A stretch of DNA of 64,000 bases from positions 868,001-932,000 of the forward strand of contig CM057061.1 in the NCBI GenBank assembly GCA_029945375.1, given 5' to 3'. Of the stretch, positions 1-10,507 are shown piece by piece. Below the pieces are notes generated by a model. That model did not search any database and had not been told where the DNA came from. It saw nothing but the letters and a program-made list of their open reading frames with translations. This DNA comes from Agaricus subrufescens (Eukaryota > Basidiomycota > Agaricomycetes > Agaricales > Agaricaceae). The translations under genes and the position numbers were made by a program. Each line of letters begins with the position of its first letter. Positions within the stretch are counted from its first letter, which is position 1.

Positions 1-890
1 ACAAAAACTATCCAGCACTTGCTAGAGGAAAGGGAGATGGGTTCATGATTGCTGGTGCTACACTTTACGGTTTCAGTAAGTGTGCTCAAAGTTTCGAGTA
101 TCTCTCAATCATATGTTGACTCTACTATTAAGCCAACGCGACGGAGGAGTTTTTCGTCCGGAAGCGGCCTTTGTATGAAGTAGTTGGACAGCTCGGCATG
201 TGGGGCTTCATTATAAATGGGATCCAAGCCTCCGGGCTGGAGTGGAAGGCTATGAGGGAAGTGCCTTGGAATGGTGGCACTAGTAGGTCCCATTTCTCCT
301 TCACCACTACAGACGCCCAAATCTAATAATACGCTTTTAGTTGGCTTACTGGTCGCCTACACGGCTGCCATGTTTATCCTTTACACTCTTGCTCCTATAC
401 TCTATCGGATGGCTTCCTCTACATACTATAACTTGAGCTTACTCTCCAGTGATTTCTTCGGCCTACTTTTTGGTGAGTACAAGTGACGCTCGAAGTATAT
501 GAGTTACTAATGTGATCTTTTCAGGACTATTCCTCTACGTGTGTCTTTTGTTCGCCTTCGAATACAACATCAAAACTTACAACCTTCATAGCACTACCAC
601 CCATACTGGTTATACTTTATTGCATTTGTCGTGATCATTTTTGGTTTGATCACCTACTTCTGGTATTCTACACGTACGTTTTTTCTGTGCCCATTCCTCT
701 TACACGTCGAATCTCACTCTTCCATTCTATAGCGGAAGAGCAGGGAGGAAGAGTGCAGCATGTCGAAGTGCCTCACTATGTCAATGCGCGTGGCCGATCC
801 GTTCAACCAGATCTAGAACAACCTGTGGCCAGCGGCTCGGGTGATCTGCCTGACTATAATAAAGCGATAAGTAATGACACCAGAACTTGA
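1..890 (+). CDS. SLC35F-type solute transporter, 3' part
   Basis: Partial gene; the 5' end lies outside the window. Visible exons are 1-75, 133-282, 341-472, 525-538, 592-673 and 733-890, with GT-AG introns of about 50-60 bases and a very small 14-base exon. The joined protein reads as the C-terminal half of a drug/metabolite transporter of the SLC35F (DUF914) family. Visible are a hydrophobic helix (LLVAYTAAMFILYTLAPILYR), the family motif around SSTYYNLSLLSSDFFGLLFG, and a last helix (WLYFIAFVVIIFGLITYFWY) followed by a polar cytosolic tail ending at TGA 888-890. Members are multi-pass membrane proteins of the Golgi or endosomal system; substrates are poorly known. The order of helix, NLSLL motif, helix and tail is what shows the family; the transported molecule cannot be told. 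Confidence 0.85.
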
Positions 891-1387
891 GGGCGGTGAA
901 CTACTTTGGCCAGTTTTCCAAAGGATTATTGGAGTAACTTGATATCGTTTACAATGTGCCCGGGAAAGGTGCATTCTTACGCTCTTATACGAGTACTGTT
1001 TCTCTGTCTTGTGAAAGTATGCCCCGTTTTCTGAATTTCATGCTTTAATGGCACGGGATACTGTATTTTTTTTTCATGCTGGTAGCCGTAAGGGCACACG
1101 TCGTTCAAGGATCAACGAAGGAGTGGTTGGTTTCTGGCTTCTAATTGTGTACCGCTTCGCATACTGTAAGGCTGCCATCGGCTAATTAAGCCAGTGGGTT
1201 GAATGCCACTGAGGCTATTAAAGAACATGATTCTCGATCTACGTTGGGTTTTTCAAATACTCACAATGTGGAAGTGTACATTAGAAGATTATCTTACACA
1301 CGTCTGACAAATGGATTTGCATAGAGCTGTGAGGGAAATTACTACAGATTCTACCGAATAAATAAATATATAGGGGCAACGCAGAAA
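891..1387. other. Intergenic, convergent 3' ends
   Basis: Stretch between the stop of the + strand transporter and the stop of the next - strand gene. It is AT-rich with no open frame of interest and presumably holds the two 3' untranslated regions. I see no RNA gene or repeat. Confidence 0.6.
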
Positions 1388-2025
1388 TCAGATAGGTCGG
1401 GGTGGATTCCTGGATTGCTCTTCAATCTGTTGCTTGAGTTCTTCCTCGTGCTTCCTACGCAACTCGCGATTCTCGGCAAGCTTCTGTTATCAAACTTTGT
1501 TTAGACACATTCCAGATCAGTGATTCACAAAAGAGGGACACTCACAGTCCTTAAAGCTTCCGCTGTGGATACAAGAGTTTGAAGAGCAGCCTCACTCATA
1601 TTACTCATCTAAAAAAAAACAGTCAATATCGGATCAAAAATTAGCTGATATGCACTTACAGTTTCTGTTGCCTGCCTTCGCAGATCAGCCAAACGATCTT
1701 CCTCTTCCTGATTTCTCATCCTCTCCTTTTCCGGACTCCAACTCCAATCCGCAGGAGGAATATTGTTTATCCTCTTTGGAATATCTCTGAACGAGAAAGA
1801 GGATTCCTGTGCTTGAGGAGATCCATCTGGATTGGTGGGTGGAGGAGGATTTGGATGAGGATATTGTTGTTGGATGGCAGAGCGACGACAATGGTTCCAA
1901 GAACCACCATTATAATTCACATGGTGGCACCTGTGCCAAAATGTAGCAGCACCCGCGCCGATCGCAAACCAGATGAATCGACTTGGTCCACAGTATCCCA
2001 TGCCAGGTCGCCAGTAAGGGTGCAT
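1388..2025 (-). CDS. Small membrane-anchored unknown protein
   Basis: Three exons on the minus strand: 1660-2025, 1546-1608 and 1388-1483, all joined in phase 0 with GT-AG introns; predicted 174 residues. The start is the ATG at 2023-2025. The N-terminus is aromatic and contains one likely membrane helix (roughly residues 15-32, SRFIWFAIGAGAATFW), followed by His/Asn and Pro-rich stretches. The C-terminal half is highly charged and helical (EKERMRNQEEEDRLADLRRQ, then EALRTKLAENRELRRKHEEEL), probably a coiled coil. I recognise no named family. The sequence suggests a short anchor with a cytosolic helical tail; that is inference. Confidence 0.7.
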
Positions 2026-2881
2026 ATGTTTGTGAGCTTGGTGGTTGTTGGAAGAACGTTGGAAAAAAGAGGAGTATATATACTAAACATCTCGCAAGTG
2101 GTATTTTTGTAGGTGGCTGCAGGAGACGTGGTCCACCGGCATGAAGTGACAGTTCGCTGCGCGGGCCGGTTTGCCAAGAGCCGATGCCGAAATGACGCGC
2201 CTTTCCGATATTGTGGCTGTGCCGCCGCGCGCCGCGTCAGAGCTCGGCGATTTCATTTCATTCATGTCCACCCGAGGTCTGCCGTTTACTGCTGCCACAG
2301 TACACAAATATAGTAGAGAAGGTTACGGTAATTGTCCAAACAAAATTGAGTGGTTATCAAAAGGTCTGGGATTGTAAATGGCCGTTGGACGCTGCAGAAT
2401 AAACAGAAGCTGCCATTATCGGTGCCACAGTGGTATGTACGGATTGTCACGTACCAGGCAAGGCAGCACCTCGTAAGAGTGCATTCGAACCCATTGACGG
2501 CAGATGAAACGCGTTCTCCTTCGGCAGGACTAAATACAAGTACACCTTCTGATGGACATCGACTGTGCTCAGAAGTAGTGACTAGACCCCGACGAGGTTA
2601 GGGGCTGAAACACTGATTCCTTAGACGACCTTTGCATCAGAGCATTGAACAGTTGACACGAGGTGGTAGCCAGCTTAAAAGGTCCTTTATCTGAGGCCAG
2701 GTACCCCTTAATAGAAATGTCCAAACCAGAATTCGGACTCTTTGTTGTTGCCGGGAAGTGCATCCCCGAGGTGTGCAAGAGCAAATAAACTGCGCCGTGC
2801 AGAGGCTTCAGATCAACTGGCTTTTCAGACGTAACAAGCACGGGTCTGCATAGAACAAGTCAGCTCATGACAAGCCATGTA
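2026..2881. other. Intergenic, no gene recognised
   Basis: Upstream of the small membrane protein and downstream of pantothenate synthetase (both minus strand). Short open frames occur on both strands, the longest on the minus strand at 2569-2841, but none shows a known motif or convincing splice partners. A GC-rich patch lies at 2110-2290. It probably contains the promoter of the 2025 gene and the 3' UTR of the synthetase gene. Confidence 0.45.
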
Positions 2882-4123
2882 TCATCTAGAATAATTAATA
2901 ATAGTAGCATCATTCCCCAATATTATATTATCGATCAACCTTGTTTTTCCAACAAACAACGCGCCGTTCAACAATGCAACATCAAGGTCCCTCTGCGAAA
3001 GGTTGTCCTCGATAACTTCAAAGGTATCCGCGTCATTGATTTCTATGAAATCCACACGCAAGTCCACTTTCAAACCATTTTCTCGTGCCTCCTGTATTCG
3101 AGTTTCAACTACCGCGTGTGCCTTGGCAAGGCATTCGGCCTTTGTAAAACCGGCATCCCAAGCGACTTTGGCTGCAGACAACGCATGATATAGTGTTGGA
3201 GCAACCTGACGCTCGTCAGGGTTGAGGTATGCATTTCTCGATGAGAGAGCCGTCCCATGTATGGGATCACGAGCCGTAGGCATGATACGAAGATTCTCGG
3301 GGAGAGGATGGGATAAGAGTAAGTCCCTCGTCATGCGCTTGAGCAACAGTGCCTGTTGTATATCCTTTTGTCCAAAATATGCTCGCGTCGGCTAGAGTCA
3401 AACTTGAATCACCCCATTATTCTTCAAATAAGGAAAATTATAGAACGTACTTGAATGACATTAAATAGTTTGGTCACCACGGTGGTGACTCCCCGGAAAA
3501 ATGTTGGCCGGCTACGTCCCTCCATTTGGTGGCTGTATCCTTTGACTTCAACAAAAGTACCTTTTTGTGCAGAGACATCTTGGGTGACACCAGAAGGATA
3601 CATTTCTTTGCTGTCAGGAAGAAATATCGCAGATACTTTTCGAACGACAGAGGTCGGGGCTATTCCGTTGCTCGAGGCCGTATCGACTGAGGAGCTGAGA
3701 GGCAGAAGAGCTTCGATATCGCGCGATAATGTGCGAGGATATGTCGAGAGGTCTTCATGGGGCGCAAATTGGGTAGGGTTGACGAAGATAGAAAGTACGG
3801 TGAGATCGTTCTCGGTCAAAGACCTGCGAACTGGGTGAATCATGCGACAAGGCTAAATCAACAGACGACGAGTGAGACAAACTCTGCCTACCTAGTGATA
3901 GATGGCCTTCATGCAAGGCGCCCATGGTTGGAACGTAACCCACAGATTTGCGTTCTAGAAATGCCTTTTCTCGCCATTCACGAAATGTGGCAGCCTTGTC
4001 AAAGAGGGGAATTGGTGACGACGGAAGAACAGACGACATTCTATGGTTCTTAGGGGAGAAGACCTGGGGCTTGAGACGAGAGCGGTACGTAAAAAGGGAT
4101 CGGCAAAGAGATCGTAAGGACAT
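2882..4123 (-). CDS. pan6: Pantothenate synthetase (pantoate-beta-alanine ligase)
   Basis: Joins pantoate and beta-alanine with ATP to make pantothenate, the last step of vitamin B5 synthesis before coenzyme A. Exons 3892-4123, 3451-3830 and 2882-3391 give 373 residues. Visible family motifs are the nucleotide-binding VPTMGALHEGHLSL, SIFVNPTQF, PTRAYFGQKDIQQ and LSSRNAYLNPDER (the KMSKS-like region), then the C-terminal DFIEINDADTFE. The frame stays open upstream to 4171, but that codon is TTG, so the ATG at 4121-4123 is preferred. The resulting N-terminus (MSLRSLCRSLFTYRSRL) is basic with Ser/Leu and could target mitochondria, with a second ATG about 28 residues on. Between the GHLSL and ENDLTV motifs the polypeptide carries VRRS, obtained with acceptor CAG at 3831-3833. 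The start lies only 66 bases from the stop of the upstream gene. Confidence 0.93.
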
Positions 4124-4189
4124 AAAAGTGGTCAATTGATATGACTGTCGATCATTAAATTTTGGGGGCAACTATCAGATAAGATAGCA

Positions 4190-5138
4190 CTACATATACT
4201 TAGCCCCCTTTTTCAGCCGCCCTACCTTTTCCTGTTTCTCCCATTCTGCCCGCCAACGCAGCCACTCAGCTTCTCTCCCTCCGTCGGACCAGACTGCCCA
4301 TCCATCGCGAATCTGGAACCAGGTAGACACAGGATTGTCGAGTACAAAAAACTTGACTTTGCCTAGGGGCGATGCGGGATATTTTGTCGGGATGAATTCA
4401 CAGACGAGGTACATCGAGAAACCCAAAGAAGACCCGATACCCAGGCCCCATAATATCTGGTACCAGTTATGGTATTGAAGATAGTGTCTATATCGTACCT
4501 AGGAGTCAGAAACGTTTCTAGAGCACTGACTCTTGCCCTCACCTTGAATACGCCACGGCACCAGCCCAGCTTAACAGGCCCACATAGACCACAAGACGCC
4601 ATAACTGATCTATCAGTTTCCAACCTGTGCTAGCAAAGCGATGCCTACAGTAAACGTGGCAAATCAGAAAAGTAGCAAAATATCCCATGTATTGACTGTG
4701 TGAAGAAGGAAATCCATAGCCGCTGCCAACGCTTTCTAGTACAGGCTCCGAGTTAAGTCCAGGCGGTGGGCAAGAGAATCATCAGGCACTTACGGTATGG
4801 ACGGTCTTGTTTTATAATATGTTTTATCAAATAGTTCAATCCCTCACCGAGCAACTGCCCAGCCCACATCACGATGACGAGGTATTCACGTGTCATCACA
4901 GCTAACGCAGCATACGAGGCCTACGAGGTTACTTGAAAAACCTCCGATAAACCTAGAAGCAAAATCCCATACATACCATAAGTAAAATAGGACTCAGTGT
5001 AATCAAGGCCAACCCGAGCGAGAATAAGGAACCATCATTGTCTGGAAGTGTATCAGAGAGCGTTTAGAGGCTTGAGAACATGCTGAACTTGCAGAGTACG
5101 TATGTAAGGTCTAGTGCCGCCTTTGGTCCTTCGGGCAT
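4190..5138 (-). CDS. CAX4: Dolichyldiphosphatase (dolichyl pyrophosphate phosphatase)
   Basis: ER membrane enzyme of the PAP2 superfamily that removes a phosphate from dolichyl diphosphate, recycling the lipid carrier for N-glycosylation. Exons 5093-5138, 4977-5041, 4794-4920, 4543-4735 and 4190-4487 give 242 residues, the usual family size. The three PAP2 motifs are visible: K-x6-RP as KHIIKQDRP, PSSHSQYMGYF, and SRHYLQYHNWYQ. Hydrophobic helices include LFSLGLALITLSPILLM and LVVYVGLLSWAGAVAYS. The N-terminal exon (ATG 5136-5138) ends in LDLTYVLY, a family signature, and joins the next exon only through a GC-AG intron (5042-5092, donor T|GCAAGT). Last-exon acceptor chosen at 4488-4489 keeps the SRHYLQYH motif in frame. 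Confidence 0.93.
5042..5092 (-). other. GC-AG intron in dolichyldiphosphatase
   Basis: 51-base intron whose donor reads GCAAGT on the minus strand and whose acceptor reads CTTCCAG. Using it gives LDLTYVLY|NDGSLFSLG, matching the family N-terminus. No GT donor nearby preserves the frame and this sequence. Confidence 0.8.
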
Positions 5139-6297
5139 GCTTAGTCAAAGCCGGGACTATGTCGACGAAAGGTAAAGGCGGTTTCTTTGTTACAATTAGG
5201 AGTGCCGCTTGAAGGAAGACACGAAGCAGAATACTCGGTATCTTCCCACGAGATATATACTCAAACCCCGTAATGGCACTGCTCATTCCACGTCATATCG
5301 CAAACGTGTCTCATCATCTGTGCATCTCGACTGCTGAAACGCGTGACACTAACAGGAGGTGGTATTTTGCGATACCGTAAATGCCTTGAGATCGCAATAG
5401 CGTTCGGATTCCGCCCAAAATGAGGAAGACCAAGGAGAATAGTGCACATCCACGGGGCTCGGGCAATTCTCGTTCCGATGACGAATGTAGCTCTGTCTGT
5501 AAAACCGCGGATACGTACAAGAATATCGTTTCCCGATAGGCAATGTTTGCGCCATGTACTGGAACGACATACCCGGATCAAACGGAAACCCTCTTCCCAA
5601 GATCAAATAGTGCGCTCCACAAAAAAAAAGAAAGTACTTAGTTGCCGACTAATTCAATCTCACTGACATCGTTCATAAATTCGATCTTTCCGCGATACTT
5701 GCCAACATCAAACAAGCTCCATCTATCATTGAAGAACCCGTGGGTAACAAGACCCTCACATCCTCCCTAAAATACGTACTTCTACCTCGAGTTACCGCCG
5801 AGCCAGGCATCATAGCTCCGCTGTGACAGAACACCCTTAACGACGCTCAGGCATCGATGATTTTCTCAGGAAAATCTCAACAACATTACCGACTAACCCG
5901 TCTTATTTATACAAGCTGACGAAAAGTATTTCTATTCCTCCGTACCCTACGGGAAGTTATCCTTCTCACCTACATAGCACATATATACCAGCTCAATCAA
6001 CACAACCCCATGAAGATAGCAAGAAGAAAAAAGCAAGAAAGCAAGAAGAAAGCAAAGATCCACAATGCCACCTGACCCTGAATGACAATTCATTCATTCG
6101 GGCAGGTGGCCGACGAAGTCACGCGGGCGTTAGGGCAGAAGGGGAAGGTTGAAATTATTCATACATCATCGACCTTCTCTGTAGTGGTGGTTGTAGTAGT
6201 AGTAATGAGTTCGCCCTCTCCTTTTCTTGATAGTCTAAACAAAAAAAGGGGACAAAGAAATCAAAATGACAGCAGCCAATCATCAAAAATCCTTTGC
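5139..6297. other. Intergenic, no gene recognised
   Basis: About 1.2 kb between the start of the dolichyldiphosphatase gene and the stop of the first rhodopsin-like gene, both minus strand. Minus-strand open frames cover 5261-5606 in all three frames, but none carries a motif I know. A purine-rich stretch (aagaagaaaaaagcaagaaa-like) lies near 6017-6050, and a GTG/GTA repeat at 6181-6205 makes a false poly-valine frame. Confidence 0.45.
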
Positions 6298-7661
6298 TTA
6301 CCCTTCCGATGTCGATGTTGATACTTGAGTGGCGTGGAATTTGACATCAGTGGTAGTAGAAAATCCTGTAAGGTGTGCCGAACGAGTGATAGCTGGTTTA
6401 TGGAATAAGGGTATCGACCGTGACCGAGCTGTTGACTGAGCACCCCGACTCTCTTGGAGTTTAACAATAGCCGTTACCATGATAGGAATATTACAAACAA
6501 CGAGCGACGCTGAATTCTACATGGCGGGGATAAAAAAAGATTCATTCTTGAGCTTCTTGTGCGGCATCAAACTTAAAAGAAATTGTCTCACCTCAACGAA
6601 TGCTGAGATAAGTATAGATGTATCCAAAGCCTGGAAGATATATGCGGCGTGAACGAGTGAGACGATAGTTGTGACGATACAAGTGCCGAAAATTATCATG
6701 GCACGGTATCGGAGTTTTCGATCCGTGATCACCATAAATATTCGAATGGGTGCCAGTAATAGTATGCTGTCTGAAATCACATCCGCTATGAAAGGAGGGG
6801 AAAAAAGGAACAAGAATCAGAACGGGACCAGTCAGGGTGGGCGGCGATAGACAATAGAACGACCAAGGTGTCAATTTGACTCCTGGCTTGCTTTCTAACG
6901 TAGAACGAGAGTGCTAGATGAAGGAAAAAGACTCACAAACAATTTGACAAACAGCAACGGCAATGCCCAAATTACATTGTGGAATAGGTTTTTTCTTCCA
7001 GTCCTGATTCCCCTCACATTTCCAAAACAGTTGAGCCATGAGGAATGCATATGCAAGAAAGAAGAGAACTGCTATGAAGTAGAGTAATCGTGTTGGTCGT
7101 AGATTTCGGGTAATTCGGATCAGGGAGAAAAGGATGGATAGTCGTGCCGACCTAGTAAGATATCAAATGACATAGTGTTCAAGATCATTGTGTCCGGACA
7201 CCTACCATATAGCAAGGTAGAACATGTTCGACAGTAGGTAGTTCCGAACAACGCCATGCCGTGCTTTAATGGACTAGTGTTCAACTCATTTGCTTTTCAA
7301 ATTTTGAGACGTGCTAACCTGGATCGAGAAAGACCCCTGTTATCTGAACTATCAGCGCACTCGCGCTAACCACGGTGAACGCCTAGTAAACAAACGATTT
7401 TAAGTATGAGGGTCCCGTGAGACACAGATGACTTTACCGACATCATCCACCCATAGTCTGCTTTTTCGGAGCACTCTGACGGTAATACGGACCACCGTTG
7501 TGAGGATAGCAACGCTAGCACAAATTCCACATGTCACTATAATGTCATGAGTCAGGGGAAAAAAAAAAAAGGGAAACAACGGATGAGAAGGATCAGTGTA
7601 TAAAAGGGTAAAAAGGCTCACGCCGAAGGACAAATAGCTTTTCTGTTACACTCGCAGACAT
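6298..7661 (-). CDS. Rhodopsin-like integral membrane protein, copy 1
   Basis: Multi-exon minus-strand gene; ATG at 7659-7661 (MSASVTEKLFVLR), stop at 6298-6300. The first exon (7622-7661) is followed by a helix exon (CGICASVAILTTVVRITVRV...SRLWVDD), then FTVVSASALIVQITGVF, then SARLSILFSLIRI, then CNLGIAVAVCQIV, then LLLAPIRIFMVITDRKLRYR and IVTTIVSLVHAAYIF, and last SLVVCNIPIMVTAIVKL with a Ser/Thr-rich tail. The pattern of about six or seven helices with conserved R-x4-D-R and CQIV/VCN motifs fits the fungal rhodopsin-like membrane family. The donor after WVDD is uncertain (GTCGGT or a GT a few bases on). The ligand and role are unknown. It is a tandem paralog of the gene at 8604-9896. Confidence 0.8.
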
Positions 7662-8603
7662 TCTGGGTGTGGAGGAAGAATTAGGAGGGCGGTCATAAAC
7701 GGGACCTGTTCTCTCGCAGCCATCTCCCTTATATTTGACAGGCAGCGGCGCTTCTGATGAGAAAAATTACGTCGCCCTTTAAGAAATACGGCGTTATCAA
7801 TTGCAGTCAAGGGCAATTGGGGCTTGGGACCGTCACAATGGAGTCACAAGGGAAGCATGGTCTGGGGTAGTGTGAAGACGCTAATTCAATAGAGTAGTCC
7901 ATTTTTAGAACCGGCATATGCATATGGTAAAATTACCTCAGCTTCTCCCAATAATTCAGTGGAGGGGACTTTTCCTCCTCCGAGCACGTACTGATCATTG
8001 CGCTTGACGACTAGAGTTTTGACATGCGAAATACCTAATTGCATACCTACCCGCCTTCCACTTGCGTCCCACGCCTCCGAGGGTTTCGCGTAAAGTTCCG
8101 ACTTCCTCTTTACCCTACGCGTGATAGTTAAGAACTTGATGCCCATTGTGCGGTTCTTCCAATCAGTGATGGGAGAGCAGGGTGGGAGGCGAGATACTTC
8201 AACGAACTCGTGGACAGGGATTTAGCTAATTTTAACCTACGCATCAGGTTCTCCAATCGAAATAACCGGACAGAAGTCTTCATCCCATCGTTTCATCATC
8301 TTTTTCGGAAATCCCCATCACTCCCTTGCAACTACAATCAGGATTCCTGGTCAAGGCCGTGTTTTCTCATGCCGTTTCAATTCATCATCGACGTCAACGT
8401 TTCAGTGGGCGGGTGGCGAGAATCACCTTCCTACATGACTAGGCATAGTGAAACGTTGGATACACAGCCCTACACGTTGTGATGACGAAGGACACGAGTT
8501 ACAAAGAATACTTCTAGCACCAAAACTCTAAAATGAATAATTTAAATGCCTATTAATTTTACAGATGATTTTCCTCCTTGATATCTCCGCGCGACGATAT
8601 CTT
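7662..8603. other. Spacer between the tandem membrane-protein genes
   Basis: Contains the promoter of copy 1 and the 3' side of copy 2. A minus-strand open stretch at about 7886-8215 is rich in charged residues (WKNRTMGIKFLTITRRVKRKSEL...) and looks somewhat coding, but I find no start, splice partners or known domain for it. It could be an exon of a small unrecognised gene or chance. Confidence 0.35.
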
Positions 8604-9896
8604 TCATTTACTTGCCACAGTCGACACCATAGTAGACACGCTCTTCAAACGACGACCGGCGAGAATAGTTGCATCCCCCTCAGCCATCAGCGTCGCCGAC
8701 TGGTCAGTACTAGTCGAACTCCTGAAATCAGGAACCGCAGCCGAATTTACAGACACCCGAGCATGCCTCCTCTCATGAAATTTAACCAGGGCCATAACCA
8801 CGACAGGTACATTGCAAACAATGAGTGCCACAGCATTCTACACATTATAATTAATCAATAATTGTTTTTTTATTTCCATTTAATCACATATCACAAATAT
8901 AGATCCTCACCTCAATGACAGCCGTGATCAGAATAGGGAGTGACTTGGATTTAAAAATATAGACGGCATGTACAAGTGAAACGATGGTCGTCACAATGCA
9001 CGTACTAAATATGATGATGGCACGGTACCGTACTTTCCGGTCCGTTATAACCATAAACATCCGGATGGGAGCAACTAGCAGCACAGAGTCGGAGACCGCA
9101 TCGGCTTCAAAAAAGAAAAAAAAAGAAAAGGTCTTAACTCTAACTCCAATTATACATTATCCAAGATTATCCAACTCACCGACGATCTGACAGATGGCAA
9201 CAGCAATACTCAAATCACATTGCGGGTTTTCCATATGTTTCCAGGCCGACTTTGATTCACATTCCCAGAAAAGCTGAGCAGTGAGGACAAGCCAGGTAAC
9301 AAGGAACAGAGCAGCAAAAACGTAATAAGCGCGGTTGGAATGTAAGTTTTGGGTGATTCGGACCAAAGAAAACAAGATTGATAATCGTGCAGACCTAGTG
9401 GAGGTAAGTTAATAATACTTCAGGGCAACGCTGATAAGAAGCGTTCACCATATGGTGGCGTAAAACATATTAGATATTAGGTAATACCGCACAATGCCAT
9501 TGTGATGAGCTTTAATAGAAAGTCATGTTGGTGTATTTGAATATGATGAATGAGAGATGCTTACCAGGATCAAGATTGACAGCGACAAATTGAGTTATCA
9601 GTGCGGCTGCGCTGAACATAGCCAGTGCCTACATATTTTTTCAAATTCAGCCAAGAACAACTTTGGAAGAGCCAAGGTAATTGATAACAGCACTAACATC
9701 ATCCACCCAGAATCGACTCTGCCGTCTCATGCGTACGGAGATACGAACCAAAGTAGTGAGAATAGCCACGCCACTGCATGTCCCACAGGTTACTGTAACG
9801 GTGAGAATCAATACTTGCAGGACGGCGACATCAGAAATATTCATGATCAGGCTGACCTTGGAGTGAGAACAACTCTTCTGATGCCGTTTGTCCCAT
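8604..9896 (-). CDS. Rhodopsin-like integral membrane protein, copy 2
   Basis: Same family and orientation as the gene at 6298-7661. ATG at 9894-9896 (MGQTASEELFSLQ), stop at 8604-8606. Exons align one to one with copy 1: VTCGTCSGVAILTTLVRISV...SRFWVDD; ALAMFSAAALITQFVAVNLDP; SARLSILFSLVRITQNL; FLVTWLVLTAQLFWECES; CDLSIAVAICQIV; LLVAPIRMFMVITDRKVRYR; VTTIVSLVHAVYIF; ALIVCNVPVVVMALVKF; and a Ser/Thr-rich C-tail. Six or seven membrane helices are expected. Copy 2 confirms the exon structure of copy 1, including an intron directly after WVDD (donor GTTAGT). Function unknown; possibly a sensory or receptor-like protein. Confidence 0.8.
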
Positions 9897-10507
9897 GATA
9901 TGCCGTCGAGATGTGAACTAAAGGATAACTGGCGATAATGGACAACACGATTTCAAGCATCCCTTATAAGATAGGCCCAGGCAGTGTTGCAAACGATCTG
10001 TCCTGTTCGAGCTGACAGAAAATCATGAATCGCATATCAGTGAGGTGAGGAGTTCCCGCAAGGGCTCGGTGCCTATATTGCATTAAGGACTTATAAACTG
10101 GGGTTGAGGATAGACTGAGATGTGGGGTGACAAGCTGTCAGCCGCACTATAGAAAAAAAGGGATTCCTCAATTTATCAGCATATATATAATAGACTTTGC
10201 GCGTTCATTTTTATGTAGAGCTGTCCCATTCTTGAACTCGGCGGCCACTCGGTGTTTAATTGCGATCAACTTGCCGATGAAGAGCGGCTTTAACAAATGA
10301 TCAGTTATTATCAACAAGTACCTGCTTCGTGGCGCATGTGCTCCCTCGGCTTTGTGAAGCTCCGTGATGAAAGTAAATTTGTACGTCCGTGATACGAGTC
10401 AAAAACCATACGTCAGTGACAAGTCACAAAGCATTCACTAAACCATTGATTCTAACAGCACAGATATAAGTATTTAGTTATCCTACATTGAAGAAAAAAA
10501 AACCGTA
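9897..10507. other. Intergenic, no gene recognised
   Basis: Upstream of rhodopsin-like copy 2 and downstream of the metalloprotease gene, both minus strand. AT-rich, with no long open frame. It likely carries the copy 2 promoter. Confidence 0.55.

Noticed and set aside
4124..4171. Upstream extension of pantothenate synthetase to 4171
   Set aside because: The frame is open but its first codon is TTG; the first ATG is at 4121-4123.
6082..6321. Open frame with a run of eight valines
   Set aside because: Produced by a simple GTG/GTA repeat in non-coding DNA; no domain, no codon pattern of a gene and no splice context.
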